Position numbers and translations under genes: made by a program. This document shows, piece after piece, positions 1 through 6,320 of a stretch of DNA of 6,541 bases (within the stretch, counting starts at the first letter, position 1; every line of letters begins with the position of its first letter). Under the pieces are notes generated by a model. It was not told the origin of the DNA. It did no database searches and was given only the letters and a program-made list of their open reading frames with translations. The DNA is from Bacillota bacterium (GTDB lineage Bacteria > Bacillota > Clostridia > Acetivibrionales > DTU013). The DNA is taken from contig JAEZMC010000123.1 in the NCBI GenBank assembly GCA_023435805.1, positions 1 through 6,541 of the forward strand. Direction: 5' to 3'.

Positions 1-128
1 GGAGCGGCAAAGAACCGGTAATCCTCCATGTCAGCCAGCTGCCAGACCACGTTGTCACCCACCCGGATGGAGTCCACCACCCGGTCCAGCCCTTCCACAC
101 CGGAATATATCCTGTCAAAAGCAATCAC
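1..128 (-). CDS. Partial KaiC-like / PEP-pyruvate-binding-type protein, N-terminal 42 codons
   Basis: This gene runs off the left edge, so only its first 42 codons are visible. The start is GTG at 128-126, preceded by AGGGAG about 9 nt upstream, and only 16 nt after the stop of the metallo-hydrolase gene. That makes it the next gene of the same transcript. The visible residues include SGVEGLDRVVDSIRVGDNVV at about 9-28, then WQL and DMEDYR. The G-x-x-GLD-x-V start followed by a strand after GDN resembles the N-terminus of RecA/KaiC-type ATPase domains. From memory, the GDNVVWQ variant is typical of proteins combining such a domain with a PEP/pyruvate-binding (PEP synthase-like) region. A classical Walker A is not in the visible part. 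Existence of the gene is well supported; the family is a tentative recognition that the sequence to the left would settle. Confidence 0.6.
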   Translation of the reverse strand, partial: MIAFDRIYSGVEGLDRVVDSIRVGDNVVWQLADMEDYRFFAA

Positions 129-144
129 TGTCCCACTCTCCCTT

Positions 145-870
145 TTACTCGCAGAGCCATTCCACATTTGCCCTGTGGCCCTCCGCACACTCTCCGGTCT
201 CAAACTCCGCGGTATCACCGGACAAAACCTTCTTAACATAGTCCAGGTTGTGCAGGATCAGGCTTTTGTCCTCACAACCCGTATGACCGCCGATCGCAGT
301 CTGAAATTCCATATCCAGATAGCCTTCCAGGGTATGGACATATTCCTTGAGATTCTTCGACGAAAAGGATGGCACAGGCCGTTCCAGGTTGTCCCCTGCA
401 AACAGTACCCTGTCCCGGATGTCCAGCACGGATAGCTCATCCACCGTATGGCCCGGGGTATGGTAGATTAAAATGTTGTCGTCTTCAAAGCATATTCTGT
501 CTGTGAAAGTAAAATTGGGGAATGTTAAACAAACATCCCCCTTTTTATATTGCGCGTATTTTTCAAGCTCTGCCAGTCCATTTTGCCGCATGTGTTCCCC
601 GCATGCCGCATGGGAAATGATAAGCGAGGTGGAATACAGGCTGTTCCCCCAAACATGGTCCCAGTGGCTGTGGCTGTTTACAACAATTACATCCATAGCG
701 CCCTGCGGAGACATGATATATTCATTGATCTGCTGCATAACATCAGGCCCGAGATATGTATCTATGATGTAGCAGCGCTTTTTCCCCCTTATCACATAAA
801 CATTGGTTGCGATGCCAAGGTCGTGAAATGTAAAGAGAATACCTCTGCTTCCGACATGCTTTATATCCAT
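145..870 (-). CDS. Metallo-beta-lactamase-fold hydrolase (glyoxalase II-like)
   Basis: A 241-residue protein with the full metal-binding signature of the metallo-beta-lactamase superfamily. HSHWDH gives H67, H69, D71 and H72; HTPGHT gives H141; FAGDN gives D160; GGHTG gives H196. These would hold two metal ions in a cytoplasmic hydrolase; there is no signal peptide. Length and motif spacing match stand-alone MBL hydrolases of the glyoxalase II/YcbL type, but the substrate cannot be told from sequence. No RNase J/beta-CASP or flavodiiron extension is present. The ATG at 868-870 follows GGGAG with a 7-nt spacer. The gene starts 15 nt after the SLH gene stop and ends 16 nt before the next start, so it sits in the middle of a three-gene transcript. 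The C-terminal 25 residues or so, after the last metal ligand, are Glu-rich and of unknown role. Confidence 0.9.
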   Translation of the reverse strand: MDIKHVGSRGILFTFHDLGIATNVYVIRGKKRCYIIDTYLGPDVMQQINEYIMSPQGAMDVIVVNSHSHWDHVWGNSLYSTSLIISHAACGEHMRQNGLAELEKYAQYKKGDVCLTFPNFTFTDRICFEDDNILIYHTPGHTVDELSVLDIRDRVLFAGDNLERPVPSFSSKNLKEYVHTLEGYLDMEFQTAIGGHTGCEDKSLILHNLDYVKKVLSGDTAEFETGECAEGHRANVEWLCE

Positions 871-885
871 ACAAATGCTCCCGTG

Positions 886-1947
886 TTACTTTATTTCCAC
901 TACTGTCGTTTCATACCCGCCCTCGTTCACTTTGAAACTATCGGATGAACCGGTGATGAATGCTTTCAAGAACATAGGCTTCCCCTTGAAGCTGTCCAGC
1001 AAAGCCTTCTCTGCATCCGAAGTAAATTCCACGGATTTTCCCGGTTCAATGACGGTTTCCGTAAGCGCCATGATGAATAATTTGTCCGCAGACCATCTGT
1101 AAAGCGACTCTCTTCCGGAGTCCAGCAGTTCAAAGTCAAATTTCTGTCCGGAGCTGTGTTTGATCACAACCCGTGAATCCGTCAGGTTGGTCACCGTCAG
1201 ACTCATTTTAAGTACACCGTTTTTCAAAATAGCGGCCGGTGTCACCAGCACCTTGGAATCTTCCTTTTCCAGAAGCCTCAGCAGCCTGTCTGTGACGGTT
1301 GCCGCCTGTGCCCTGGTAGCAAGGTCTACGGGGTAGAACCTTTGGTTTGCAGGCCTTTTGATGAGCCCATCATGCTCTGCGCGCGCAATATCGCCGCTGA
1401 ATGCCGGATCAATGCTGCTCTGATCAGCAAATGCTATGACCGATAATTTAATCTGTGCAAAGCTGTCGCCCATTTTATACCTGTAGGCGTTCATCAAAAT
1501 ATGCACCATTTCTTGCCTGGTCAGTGCGCTTTCAGGCTTGAAGGTATCCTTCCAGTCAATGATACCGACTGATGCCAGGTCATACAGAGCGGCTGCGAAT
1601 ACAGCATCATTGCTTACATCACTGAAAAACTCACCGATATCGGGAGCTTTTACATACATAATTTCAATTCCCAGCGCTTTATGCAGCATCAATGCAAATT
1701 CACTTCTGGTTATTGCCTTATCCGGAAGGAATTTGCCTTTATCGGCCGCAAACTGCTCCCGGTCGGCCACCCTGTTAATAGAGTCCTTTGCCCAGTGTTT
1801 TGCAATATCGGCAAATCTGTCGGCTGTGATACCTCCCGCCGTAATACCGTTATTGGCATCCGCTTCTGATCCACCTTGTGCAAATGCAAACGACCCGGCG
1901 GTTAGCAGCGATAAAATCAACGTAAAGGTTAGTAACAATTTCTTCAT
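886..1947 (-). CDS. Secreted S-layer-homology protein with C-terminal BsuPI domain
   Basis: A 353-residue exported protein. Residues 1-23 form a Sec signal peptide (KK, a long hydrophobic stretch, then AFA before Q24). Three SLH-type repeats follow at about 43-97, 105-160 and 168-228. Each has the F-x-D-x-x-x-H/D opening and the (I/L)TR(S/Q)E(F/M) or ATRAQ closing motif; such repeats bind pyruvylated secondary cell-wall polymer. Residues 235-353 resemble the BsuPI domain (named after the Bacillus subtilis intracellular proteinase inhibitor): SGQKFDFELLDSG at 266-278, then YRWSADKLF at 283-291 and an EPGKS turn at 301-305. The protein should therefore sit on the cell wall and present a small beta-sandwich domain. 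A protease-inhibitor role is family inheritance, not shown here. The start has a strong GGAGGAGA Shine-Dalgarno site 6 nt upstream. It leads the transcript containing the MBL gene. Confidence 0.9.
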   Translation of the reverse strand: MKKLLLTFTLILSLLTAGSFAFAQGGSEADANNGITAGGITADRFADIAKHWAKDSINRVADREQFAADKGKFLPDKAITRSEFALMLHKALGIEIMYVKAPDIGEFFSDVSNDAVFAAALYDLASVGIIDWKDTFKPESALTRQEMVHILMNAYRYKMGDSFAQIKLSVIAFADQSSIDPAFSGDIARAEHDGLIKRPANQRFYPVDLATRAQAATVTDRLLRLLEKEDSKVLVTPAAILKNGVLKMSLTVTNLTDSRVVIKHSSGQKFDFELLDSGRESLYRWSADKLFIMALTETVIEPGKSVEFTSDAEKALLDSFKGKPMFLKAFITGSSDSFKVNEGGYETTVVEIK

Positions 1948-1972
1948 AGAATCTCCTCCATTTCATATATAT

Positions 1973-2002
1973 GTTATATACTTATAGACTTCTGTATATG
2001 AA
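1973..2002 (-). promoter_or_regulatory. Candidate sigma-A promoter for the SLH-MBL unit
   Basis: On the minus strand, TTCATA (2002-1997, 4 of 6 to the -35 consensus) lies 18 nt from TATAAC (1978-1973, 5 of 6 to the -10 consensus). This would start transcription about 20 nt upstream of the SLH ATG and keep its Shine-Dalgarno site. The 123-bp gap after the aldolase stop is AT-rich here. An ECF-type promoter cannot be excluded, because GGAAC occurs just upstream at 2007-2011, but no matching -10 is clear. Confidence 0.35.
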
Positions 2003-2017
2003 ATTCGTTCCATTTCA
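1999..2017. promoter_or_regulatory. 19-bp inverted repeat, possible operator of the SLH unit
   Basis: The sequence TGAAAT-N7-ATTTCA is a perfect 6-bp-arm inverted repeat. It covers the candidate -35 of the SLH promoter, the usual position for a repressor site. A second copy of the half-site with its flank (TGAAATGGA on the minus strand) occurs nearer the start codon, running into the ribosome binding site. The binding protein is unknown. The RpiR regulator at 4182-5033 is one candidate, but the half-site spacing differs from the repeat ahead of the PHP gene. Confidence 0.35.
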
Positions 2018-2070
2018 ATTGTTACATCTTTGTTTCATTTGTCGAATGCATGAGCGCTAAGCTTCGTCCT

Positions 2071-3105
2071 CTATGCCAGTGCCTGCAATACCTTTTTCAT
2101 GGTATCCACAACATAAGAGATATCCGCGCCCGATATCCAGTAATTCGTCACAAAACGCATGATTCCGTTTTCCGGCGGGTTGATGATGACGCCTCTGTCC
2201 GCCATTGCCTTCACAAAGGCATGCGTATCCAGTCCGGGATAATCCATTTCAAAAAACACCATGTTGATCTGAACGCTTTCCGGATCCACGCTGATTCCAG
2301 CTATTTGAGAAAGCTCCGCCGCAAGGAAGCGCGCCTGTTTATGATCCTCTTCAAGCCTGCCGGTCATTTTTTCAAGCGCGATCAGGCCGGCGGCAGCAAG
2401 AAATCCTGCCTGACGAAGGCCGCCGCCCATCAGCTTCCTGCCTTTTCTTGCCCGGGCAATAAATTCGCCGCTTCCGGCAAGTATGGACCCGACCGGCGCA
2501 CAAAGGCCCTTGGACAGGCAGAACATGACAGAGCTGCAGAATCGGGTTATTTCGCTCGCCTGTACCTTCAGAAAGGCCGCTGCGTTAAAAAGCCTGGCGC
2601 CATCCAGGTGGACCGGTATTTTATGTTTTTGAGCCATTTCATAAATTGCCTGCATATTTTCAAGCGGTACAACCCTGCCGTTGGAATGGGCATTTTCCAT
2701 GCATATCAGCCCTGTTTCCGGCATATGGATGTCCTCTCCCCTGATCCGGGACTCGATTTCCGAAGGATCCAGCCGGCCGTGCGTTCCCTTCAAAGTCCTC
2801 AGCTGCACTCCGGCAATGACAGCCGCGGCGCCTACTTCATGCTGAACGATGTGGCAATCCTCGCCCAGGATGACCTCCGAACCCCTCCTGCAGTGTGTGA
2901 ACAGCGCCAGCTGGTTTCCAAAGGTTCCGCTGGGTACGAAAAGCGCCGCCTCCTTGCCAACCATTCCCGCTGCAAGCTCCTCCAGCTTGTTTACGGTTGG
3001 ATCGTCTCCATAGACATCATCGCCTACTTCCGCACGGTACATGGCTTCCCGCATTTCCTCCGTAGGCTTCGTTACCGTATCGCTTCTCAAATCAATCATT
3101 TTCAT
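2071..3105 (-). CDS. ltaE: Low-specificity L-threonine aldolase
   Basis: A 344-residue cytoplasmic PLP enzyme that cleaves L-threonine and L-allo-threonine to glycine and acetaldehyde; many family members accept other beta-hydroxy amino acids. It matches the E. coli LtaE pattern along its length: IDLRSDTVT at 4-12, GDDVYGDDPTVN at 28-39, PSGT near 58-61 (phosphate contact), H85 (stacks on the cofactor ring in relatives), ENAH at 137-140, HLDGARLFNA at 166-175 with D168 and R171, SKGLCAPVGS with the Schiff-base lysine K199, and GGGLRQ at 227-232. All expected catalytic residues are intact. The start at 3105 is preferred over the Met two codons later, because AGGGGT lies 8 nt upstream. It begins 64 nt after the GDPD stop with no obvious terminator or promoter between, so read-through from that gene is likely. 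Confidence 0.95.
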   Translation of the reverse strand: MKMIDLRSDTVTKPTEEMREAMYRAEVGDDVYGDDPTVNKLEELAAGMVGKEAALFVPSGTFGNQLALFTHCRRGSEVILGEDCHIVQHEVGAAAVIAGVQLRTLKGTHGRLDPSEIESRIRGEDIHMPETGLICMENAHSNGRVVPLENMQAIYEMAQKHKIPVHLDGARLFNAAAFLKVQASEITRFCSSVMFCLSKGLCAPVGSILAGSGEFIARARKGRKLMGGGLRQAGFLAAAGLIALEKMTGRLEEDHKQARFLAAELSQIAGISVDPESVQINMVFFEMDYPGLDTHAFVKAMADRGVIINPPENGIMRFVTNYWISGADISYVVDTMKKVLQALA

Positions 3106-3169
3106 AACATATGACCCCTATCCATAGCAGACTGGCATCACCGGCACATACTTATCGCCGGCTGCACTT

Positions 3170-4018
3170 CTATTGTATCACAAAATGAGCATTTTCCATC
3201 CATTCCGATGGCTGCAAATAGTCCGTATAGATTCCGTATGCCCCGTTGTCCCGCAGCTTTACATATTCGTTATAATCGTTGACAGGATGCACATATATCG
3301 GAACACCAAGCCCAGCGAATGTACGTATCGTTTCAGGTGCTGCCGTTTCACGGTACATCGTAATGCCAAACAAGGTGTTCTTCCGGCAGAATTCAAGTAT
3401 CTCCTCCTGTGGTTCCTTCAGTCGGTAAAGCGTCAGTATGATATGCCGGAAGCCCAGTTCTTCTGCGGCGCCGTACTCATCAAAAGCATATATTTGCGGT
3501 ATGATGCGGCTGCTGATGACCGGGTATCCGTTTTTTATGATATGAAGCAGATCAAGATTATCTTTTTTTACATCGGTTATGACATATGCGTCCCCATGCT
3601 TTGCGAGCCATTCCTCCAGCATGCCCAGGTCCATGAACCTCAAGCCGAAAATGGCTTTTCCGTCTTTAAACTCCCTGTAGCTTTGTGGTTTTGCAGAATA
3701 TCTTATACCCCTGAGCCAGTTTACGTTTCCCCAATCATGGGTTAAAACCGGTATCCCATCCGCGGTCCAATCGACATCCACCTCAAAGAATCTAAAGCCT
3801 TTGCCATAAGAGTTGTCCAGTGCCTCCATTGAATTTGTCAGCCGCATTCCATGGATCTCACCGCCAGCATGTGCAATCAGCCTGGGAGCAGCAGGCTCTG
3901 CTCCCCCTGCCGCATTTGTATATGTCTTGCTGATGGCATGAATGCAGAAAACCAGAGAGAAAACACATACAAAAACAGATACTTTACTTGTTTCCTTCTT
4001 CGGCTCACACCCTTGCAT
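3170..4018 (-). CDS. Membrane-anchored or secreted GDPD-like phosphodiesterase
   Basis: A 282-residue protein of the glycerophosphodiester phosphodiesterase / PI-PLC-like TIM-barrel superfamily. Family members hydrolyse glycerophosphodiesters to an alcohol and glycerol 3-phosphate using a divalent metal and two histidines. Visible motifs: HAGG at 50-53 (H50), TNSMEA at 61-66, FFEVDVDWT at 77-85 (metal ligands E79 and D81), VLTHDW at 91-96 (H94) and ITDVKKD at 147-153 (D149). Residues 13-29 are a hydrophobic segment after a short charged N-terminus, consistent with a signal anchor or uncleaved signal. LVFC at 22-25 is not a proper lipobox. Departures from classical enzymes are HAGG instead of HRG, no Glu in the PENT position, and D149 where a Glu is usual. 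The ATG at 4018-4016 has GGAGG 12 nt upstream, a long spacer; an in-frame TAA lies two codons before it, so no earlier start exists. Confidence 0.8.
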   Translation of the reverse strand: MQGCEPKKETSKVSVFVCVFSLVFCIHAISKTYTNAAGGAEPAAPRLIAHAGGEIHGMRLTNSMEALDNSYGKGFRFFEVDVDWTADGIPVLTHDWGNVNWLRGIRYSAKPQSYREFKDGKAIFGLRFMDLGMLEEWLAKHGDAYVITDVKKDNLDLLHIIKNGYPVISSRIIPQIYAFDEYGAAEELGFRHIILTLYRLKEPQEEILEFCRKNTLFGITMYRETAAPETIRTFAGLGVPIYVHPVNDYNEYVKLRDNGAYGIYTDYLQPSEWMENAHFVIQ

Positions 4019-4101
4019 GATTTATCACAGCCTCCGCTATTTCCTGATACTCCTATTATGTCAATGCCGAAAGGAGGCTATGTATTTGTTAGTTGAACAG
4101 C

Positions 4102-4117
4102 CGGGGCTGCAGCCCCG
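4102..4117. repeat. GC-rich 16-bp perfect palindrome between rpiR-type and GDPD genes
   Basis: CGGGGC-TGCA-GCCCCG forms a 6-bp GC stem with a 4-nt loop in the 163-bp gap (4019-4181) between the regulator and the GDPD gene. On the minus strand an overlapping second hairpin, CAGCC-CC-GGCTG, competes with it. No T-run follows on either strand, so it is not a canonical intrinsic terminator. It could weaken read-through, mark a 3' end or protect the upstream mRNA. The remainder of the gap shows no gene and no convincing promoter. Confidence 0.6.
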
Positions 4118-4181
4118 ATTCGTCACTAAAACCGTCCGGCCTGTTGTCCCTCAGTGCAGTGTCATCGCGGGCAAAAATTCA

Positions 4182-5033
4182 TCAATATCTCATTTCATTC
4201 AATATGTCCGCTGCGTTTCCAAGATTCCGGACAGCCAGATCATATTTTTTCATCGCGACGCAGGAATATAACCCATCCAGTAAGGCAACCTGGGCAAGCC
4301 TCGAGGATACGGCTTCCTTCTTAAATTTCGACTCATGGGTGGAGGTGACCAGCTTTATATCTGCCACTTCAGTAATCGGGCTATTGGTAAAGCTTGTGAT
4401 GCAGATCGTTTTCGCCCCCCTGTCCCTGGCTATTCGAAGTGCTTTTACAGTATCTATTGTCCTTCCTGTATGCGATATGCCAAAGGCAACGCAGTCCTGA
4501 TCCAGCATGCCGGCGGAAATCTTGCTGATATGCGGATCAGTAGCACCATATGCCGGAAGGCCTATCCTCATAAACCGGTAGTAGGCATCGGCAGCAAGTG
4601 TTGCTGATGTGCCTACTCCGTAGAATTCGATTCTTTTAGCGTTAAGCAAGGCCTCTACCGCATCCGACAGCTCGTTTTTGTCCAGAAATTCCAGTGTATC
4701 CTTCAGCGCATTAACACTTGCGGAAAACACTTTGGAAACGATGGTGTATGAATCGTCATCATCCTTTATTTCGTTCAGAATAACATCGCCCGGATTTTTA
4801 AGATGCTGCGCCAGATTGATCTTAAGCTGGGTAAAGCCATCAAAGCCAATTTTCCTGCAAAACCTTATGACACTGGAATCGGCCACTCCGACCTCCCGTG
4901 CCAGCTGTGCCACGGTCATATGGATAACCGTCTCGGGCTTTTGAATAATCCGGTCTGCAATCCGCATCTCCGCTTCATATAAGGACGGATAAACACTTCG
5001 GATCAATAAAAGGCTGTCCTGGCTGCTCTCCAT
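4182..5033 (-). CDS. MurR/RpiR-family transcriptional regulator (HTH + SIS)
   Basis: A 283-residue regulator. The N-terminal 80 residues or so are the RpiR-type HTH: TVAQLAREVGVADSSVIRF at about 40-58, then CRKIGFDGFTQLK. A SIS (sugar isomerase) domain follows from about 130 to 255, with GVGTSA at 139-144, GISHTGRTIDTV at 185-196 and THESKF at 232-237 leading to SSRLAQ. This fold binds phosphorylated sugars, so the inducer is probably a sugar phosphate or related phosphoester; which one is not visible. The start is taken at ATG 5033, because GAGGGGG lies 7 nt upstream. An in-frame TTG 24 nt further up has no ribosome site. It lies 80 nt after the PHP gene and 163 nt before the GDPD gene in the same direction, so it most likely regulates these neighbours. 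Confidence 0.93.
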   Translation of the reverse strand: MESSQDSLLLIRSVYPSLYEAEMRIADRIIQKPETVIHMTVAQLAREVGVADSSVIRFCRKIGFDGFTQLKINLAQHLKNPGDVILNEIKDDDDSYTIVSKVFSASVNALKDTLEFLDKNELSDAVEALLNAKRIEFYGVGTSATLAADAYYRFMRIGLPAYGATDPHISKISAGMLDQDCVAFGISHTGRTIDTVKALRIARDRGAKTICITSFTNSPITEVADIKLVTSTHESKFKKEAVSSRLAQVALLDGLYSCVAMKKYDLAVRNLGNAADILNEMRY

Positions 5034-5113
5034 TTTGATTCCCCCTCTTATAATCAACTTTCAGAATTTCTGCGCTCATACTCCCTATCCATACCCTTTG
5101 ATACTTTGCCTGT

Positions 5114-6019
5114 TTACCAGGCAGGTCTCAGCTCTTCATGATATATCGGCTGGGTCCACAGCATTGCGCCGTGTTCACTGATTACCTGAACTCTTACGTA
5201 TGTTTCATCCCCTCTGAGCTCATATTCTCCGAAGGCGCCATTTTGCTCCTTGAGTATCTCACCGGACCTGCCTGTAAAAACGTATTGGTTGGTATTCACA
5301 TATGTATTCAGTGAGCTTGCGGATACGCTGATCCTCCTGCCGTCAAAACTGATTTCATTCAGAAAAAGCCCTGTGGAAACATAAAAGCTTCCTCTCCTTA
5401 AAGCCTCCAGTACCGCAGCCTCGGTCCGTTCTTCCGCATATATCATATTCCATGCTTTCGCCATATCAAACCATCGATGGAAATCGTCGTTTCCAAATCC
5501 CCACACCAGCTTTCCCTGAGACAGCAAATGATCCCAGGTATCTGTAGCCAGGCCGGACCCACTCAGACGGAAAATCACCGAATTAAAAATTTCTATTCCC
5601 GCATACCCTTTCATGCTTTCCAGAAGACTCCACGGCCAGTATTCCTTTTTGATCCAGTTTGGATGGCAAAGCATGACCAAGCCGTTCTGCTTTCTGCAAT
5701 TTTCGATCGCATCCTCCGGTTCTCCAAGAACAGCCTTGCCCTGAACACCGATACAGAGCATATGCCGGTTTTCCTTGCTGTACTCGTATCCGCTGATCAT
5801 TAAAATATCATTCTTACTTATCTGCTCACGAGTATCGGTAACAAGATCATGATTAGATATCATAAGAACCTCATATCCCGCTTCCTTATATGAGGCTACT
5901 ACATCGTCGATCGTGTTGGCGCCGCAGGTATCCTTTCCGGTACCCGCATGGGTGTGAAAATTGGACCGGAGCCAGCTTCCGCTGCCGGTACGAACCTTTT
6001 CATACGGATTAATATACAT
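5114..6019 (-). CDS. PHP-domain metallohydrolase, CehA/McbA-like
   Basis: A 301-residue protein with a PHP (polymerase and histidinol phosphatase) metal site. NFHTH gives H22 and H24; SNHD gives H57 and D58; GYEYS gives E79; H86 follows; LCHPN gives H119; GNDDFH gives D179 and H181. These ligands would hold a metal cluster for phosphoester or ester hydrolysis. Residues from about 214 to the end, after STGLFLNEI, form a predicted beta-rich domain, as in CehA/McbA-type metallohydrolases. There is no signal peptide, so it should act in the cytoplasm. The substrate is unknown. The start at 6019 is chosen over the in-frame ATG at 6040, because GGGAGGGG lies 6 nt upstream of 6019 while the earlier ATG has no ribosome site. 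It is the first gene after a promoter-bearing interval and is followed by the RpiR regulator. Confidence 0.88.
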   Translation of the reverse strand: MYINPYEKVRTGSGSWLRSNFHTHAGTGKDTCGANTIDDVVASYKEAGYEVLMISNHDLVTDTREQISKNDILMISGYEYSKENRHMLCIGVQGKAVLGEPEDAIENCRKQNGLVMLCHPNWIKKEYWPWSLLESMKGYAGIEIFNSVIFRLSGSGLATDTWDHLLSQGKLVWGFGNDDFHRWFDMAKAWNMIYAEERTEAAVLEALRRGSFYVSTGLFLNEISFDGRRISVSASSLNTYVNTNQYVFTGRSGEILKEQNGAFGEYELRGDETYVRVQVISEHGAMLWTQPIYHEELRPAW

Positions 6020-6074
6020 GTACTTCCCCTCCCGTTTCATTCATTTGCCAAATAATGTGCCTTGTCCATAAACA

Positions 6075-6083
6075 ATTATATCA
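6075..6083 (-). promoter_or_regulatory. Extended -10 promoter of the PHP-RpiR unit
   Basis: TGATATAAT reads on the minus strand at 6083-6075: a perfect TATAAT with the TGn extension. The hexamer 17 nt upstream is poor as a -35, which is usual when an extended -10 is present. Transcription would start near 6068, leaving a leader of about 50 nt before the PHP ATG at 6019 and keeping its Shine-Dalgarno site. Confidence 0.6.
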
Positions 6084-6133
6084 TTTTTGAAAATAATATT
6101 CCATGCTTATCAATTCTCAAAAAATATTATTCC
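6079..6133 (-). promoter_or_regulatory. Pair of imperfect direct repeats, 31 bp apart, likely operator
   Basis: On the minus strand, GGAATAATATTTTTTGAG (from 6133) and GGAATATTATTTTCAAAA (from 6102) share 12 of their first 13 bases. Both continue to GATA with a small gap. The start-to-start distance is 31 bp, three helical turns, so bound proteins would lie on one face. The second copy also reads as TGGAA-N6-TTTCA (6103-6088), an imperfect inverted repeat of the AT-rich kind used by RpiR-family proteins. One copy covers the -10 of the upstream candidate promoter and the other lies just upstream of the extended -10. Confidence 0.45.
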
Positions 6134-6155
6134 CCAAAGTATATAATCCCGTCAA
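6126..6155 (-). promoter_or_regulatory. Second candidate promoter upstream of the PHP gene
   Basis: TTGACG (6155-6150, 5 of 6) and AATAAT (6131-6126, 5 of 6) are separated by 18 nt on the minus strand. If used, it would give a leader of about 100 nt before the PHP gene. Its -35 lies inside the degenerate segment 6134-6320 and its -10 inside the first direct repeat. Confidence 0.35.
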
Positions 6156-6320
6156 TACGGTTTGTATCCGCAGAGCTTGGCAATGAATCAACCATGTATC
6201 CCATCCGAATGCTTTACTGCACAAACAGCGCTGTCGGTTTCCCCTGTGTCTTGACCAAGGGGAGCATTATATTCTGCCAGGCCCAAATACCGCCCGGCGG
6301 TTATTCTTTTATAGTATTGG
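6134..6320. other. Degenerate 187-bp segment, possibly MITE-like or a gene remnant
   Basis: This segment is less AT-rich than its flanks and has loosely matching inverted ends: CCAAAGTATATAAT on the plus strand at the left and CCAATACTATAAAA on the minus strand at the right, about 10 of 13 with one gap. No target-site duplication is seen. On the minus strand, two overlapping frames look protein-like but neither is a normal gene. One (6334-6188, from GTG) gives 48 residues with no ribosome site. The other (6300-6127) gives 28 + 28 codons split by one TAA. Internal short stems include CCGCC-G-GGCGG at 6300-6290. I do not recognise it; options are a small non-autonomous element, a dispersed repeat, a decayed coding fragment or a structured RNA. 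Confidence 0.3.

Noticed and set aside
2050..3114. 354-codon open frame on the plus strand
   Set aside because: It lies almost exactly antisense to ltaE, whose catalytic motifs are all intact. The plus-strand product has no recognisable motif, so it is a shadow frame.
3106..3169. CCGGC / GCCGG inverted repeat between GDPD and ltaE as a terminator
   Set aside because: The stem is only 5 bp with an 11-nt loop and has no T-run after it; it is too weak to call.
4036..4064. Minus-strand perfect TTGACA (4064-4059) as a promoter for the GDPD gene
   Set aside because: The only hexamer at 17-nt spacing is AATAGC (3 of 6). It overlaps the ribosome binding site, so a transcript from here would lack its Shine-Dalgarno sequence.
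4071..4271. Plus-strand AAGGAGG followed by ATG (4080) or TTG (4086) and a 60-odd residue frame
   Set aside because: The Shine-Dalgarno match is good, but the spacing to ATG is only 2 nt, the frame runs antisense into the RpiR gene, and the product resembles nothing.
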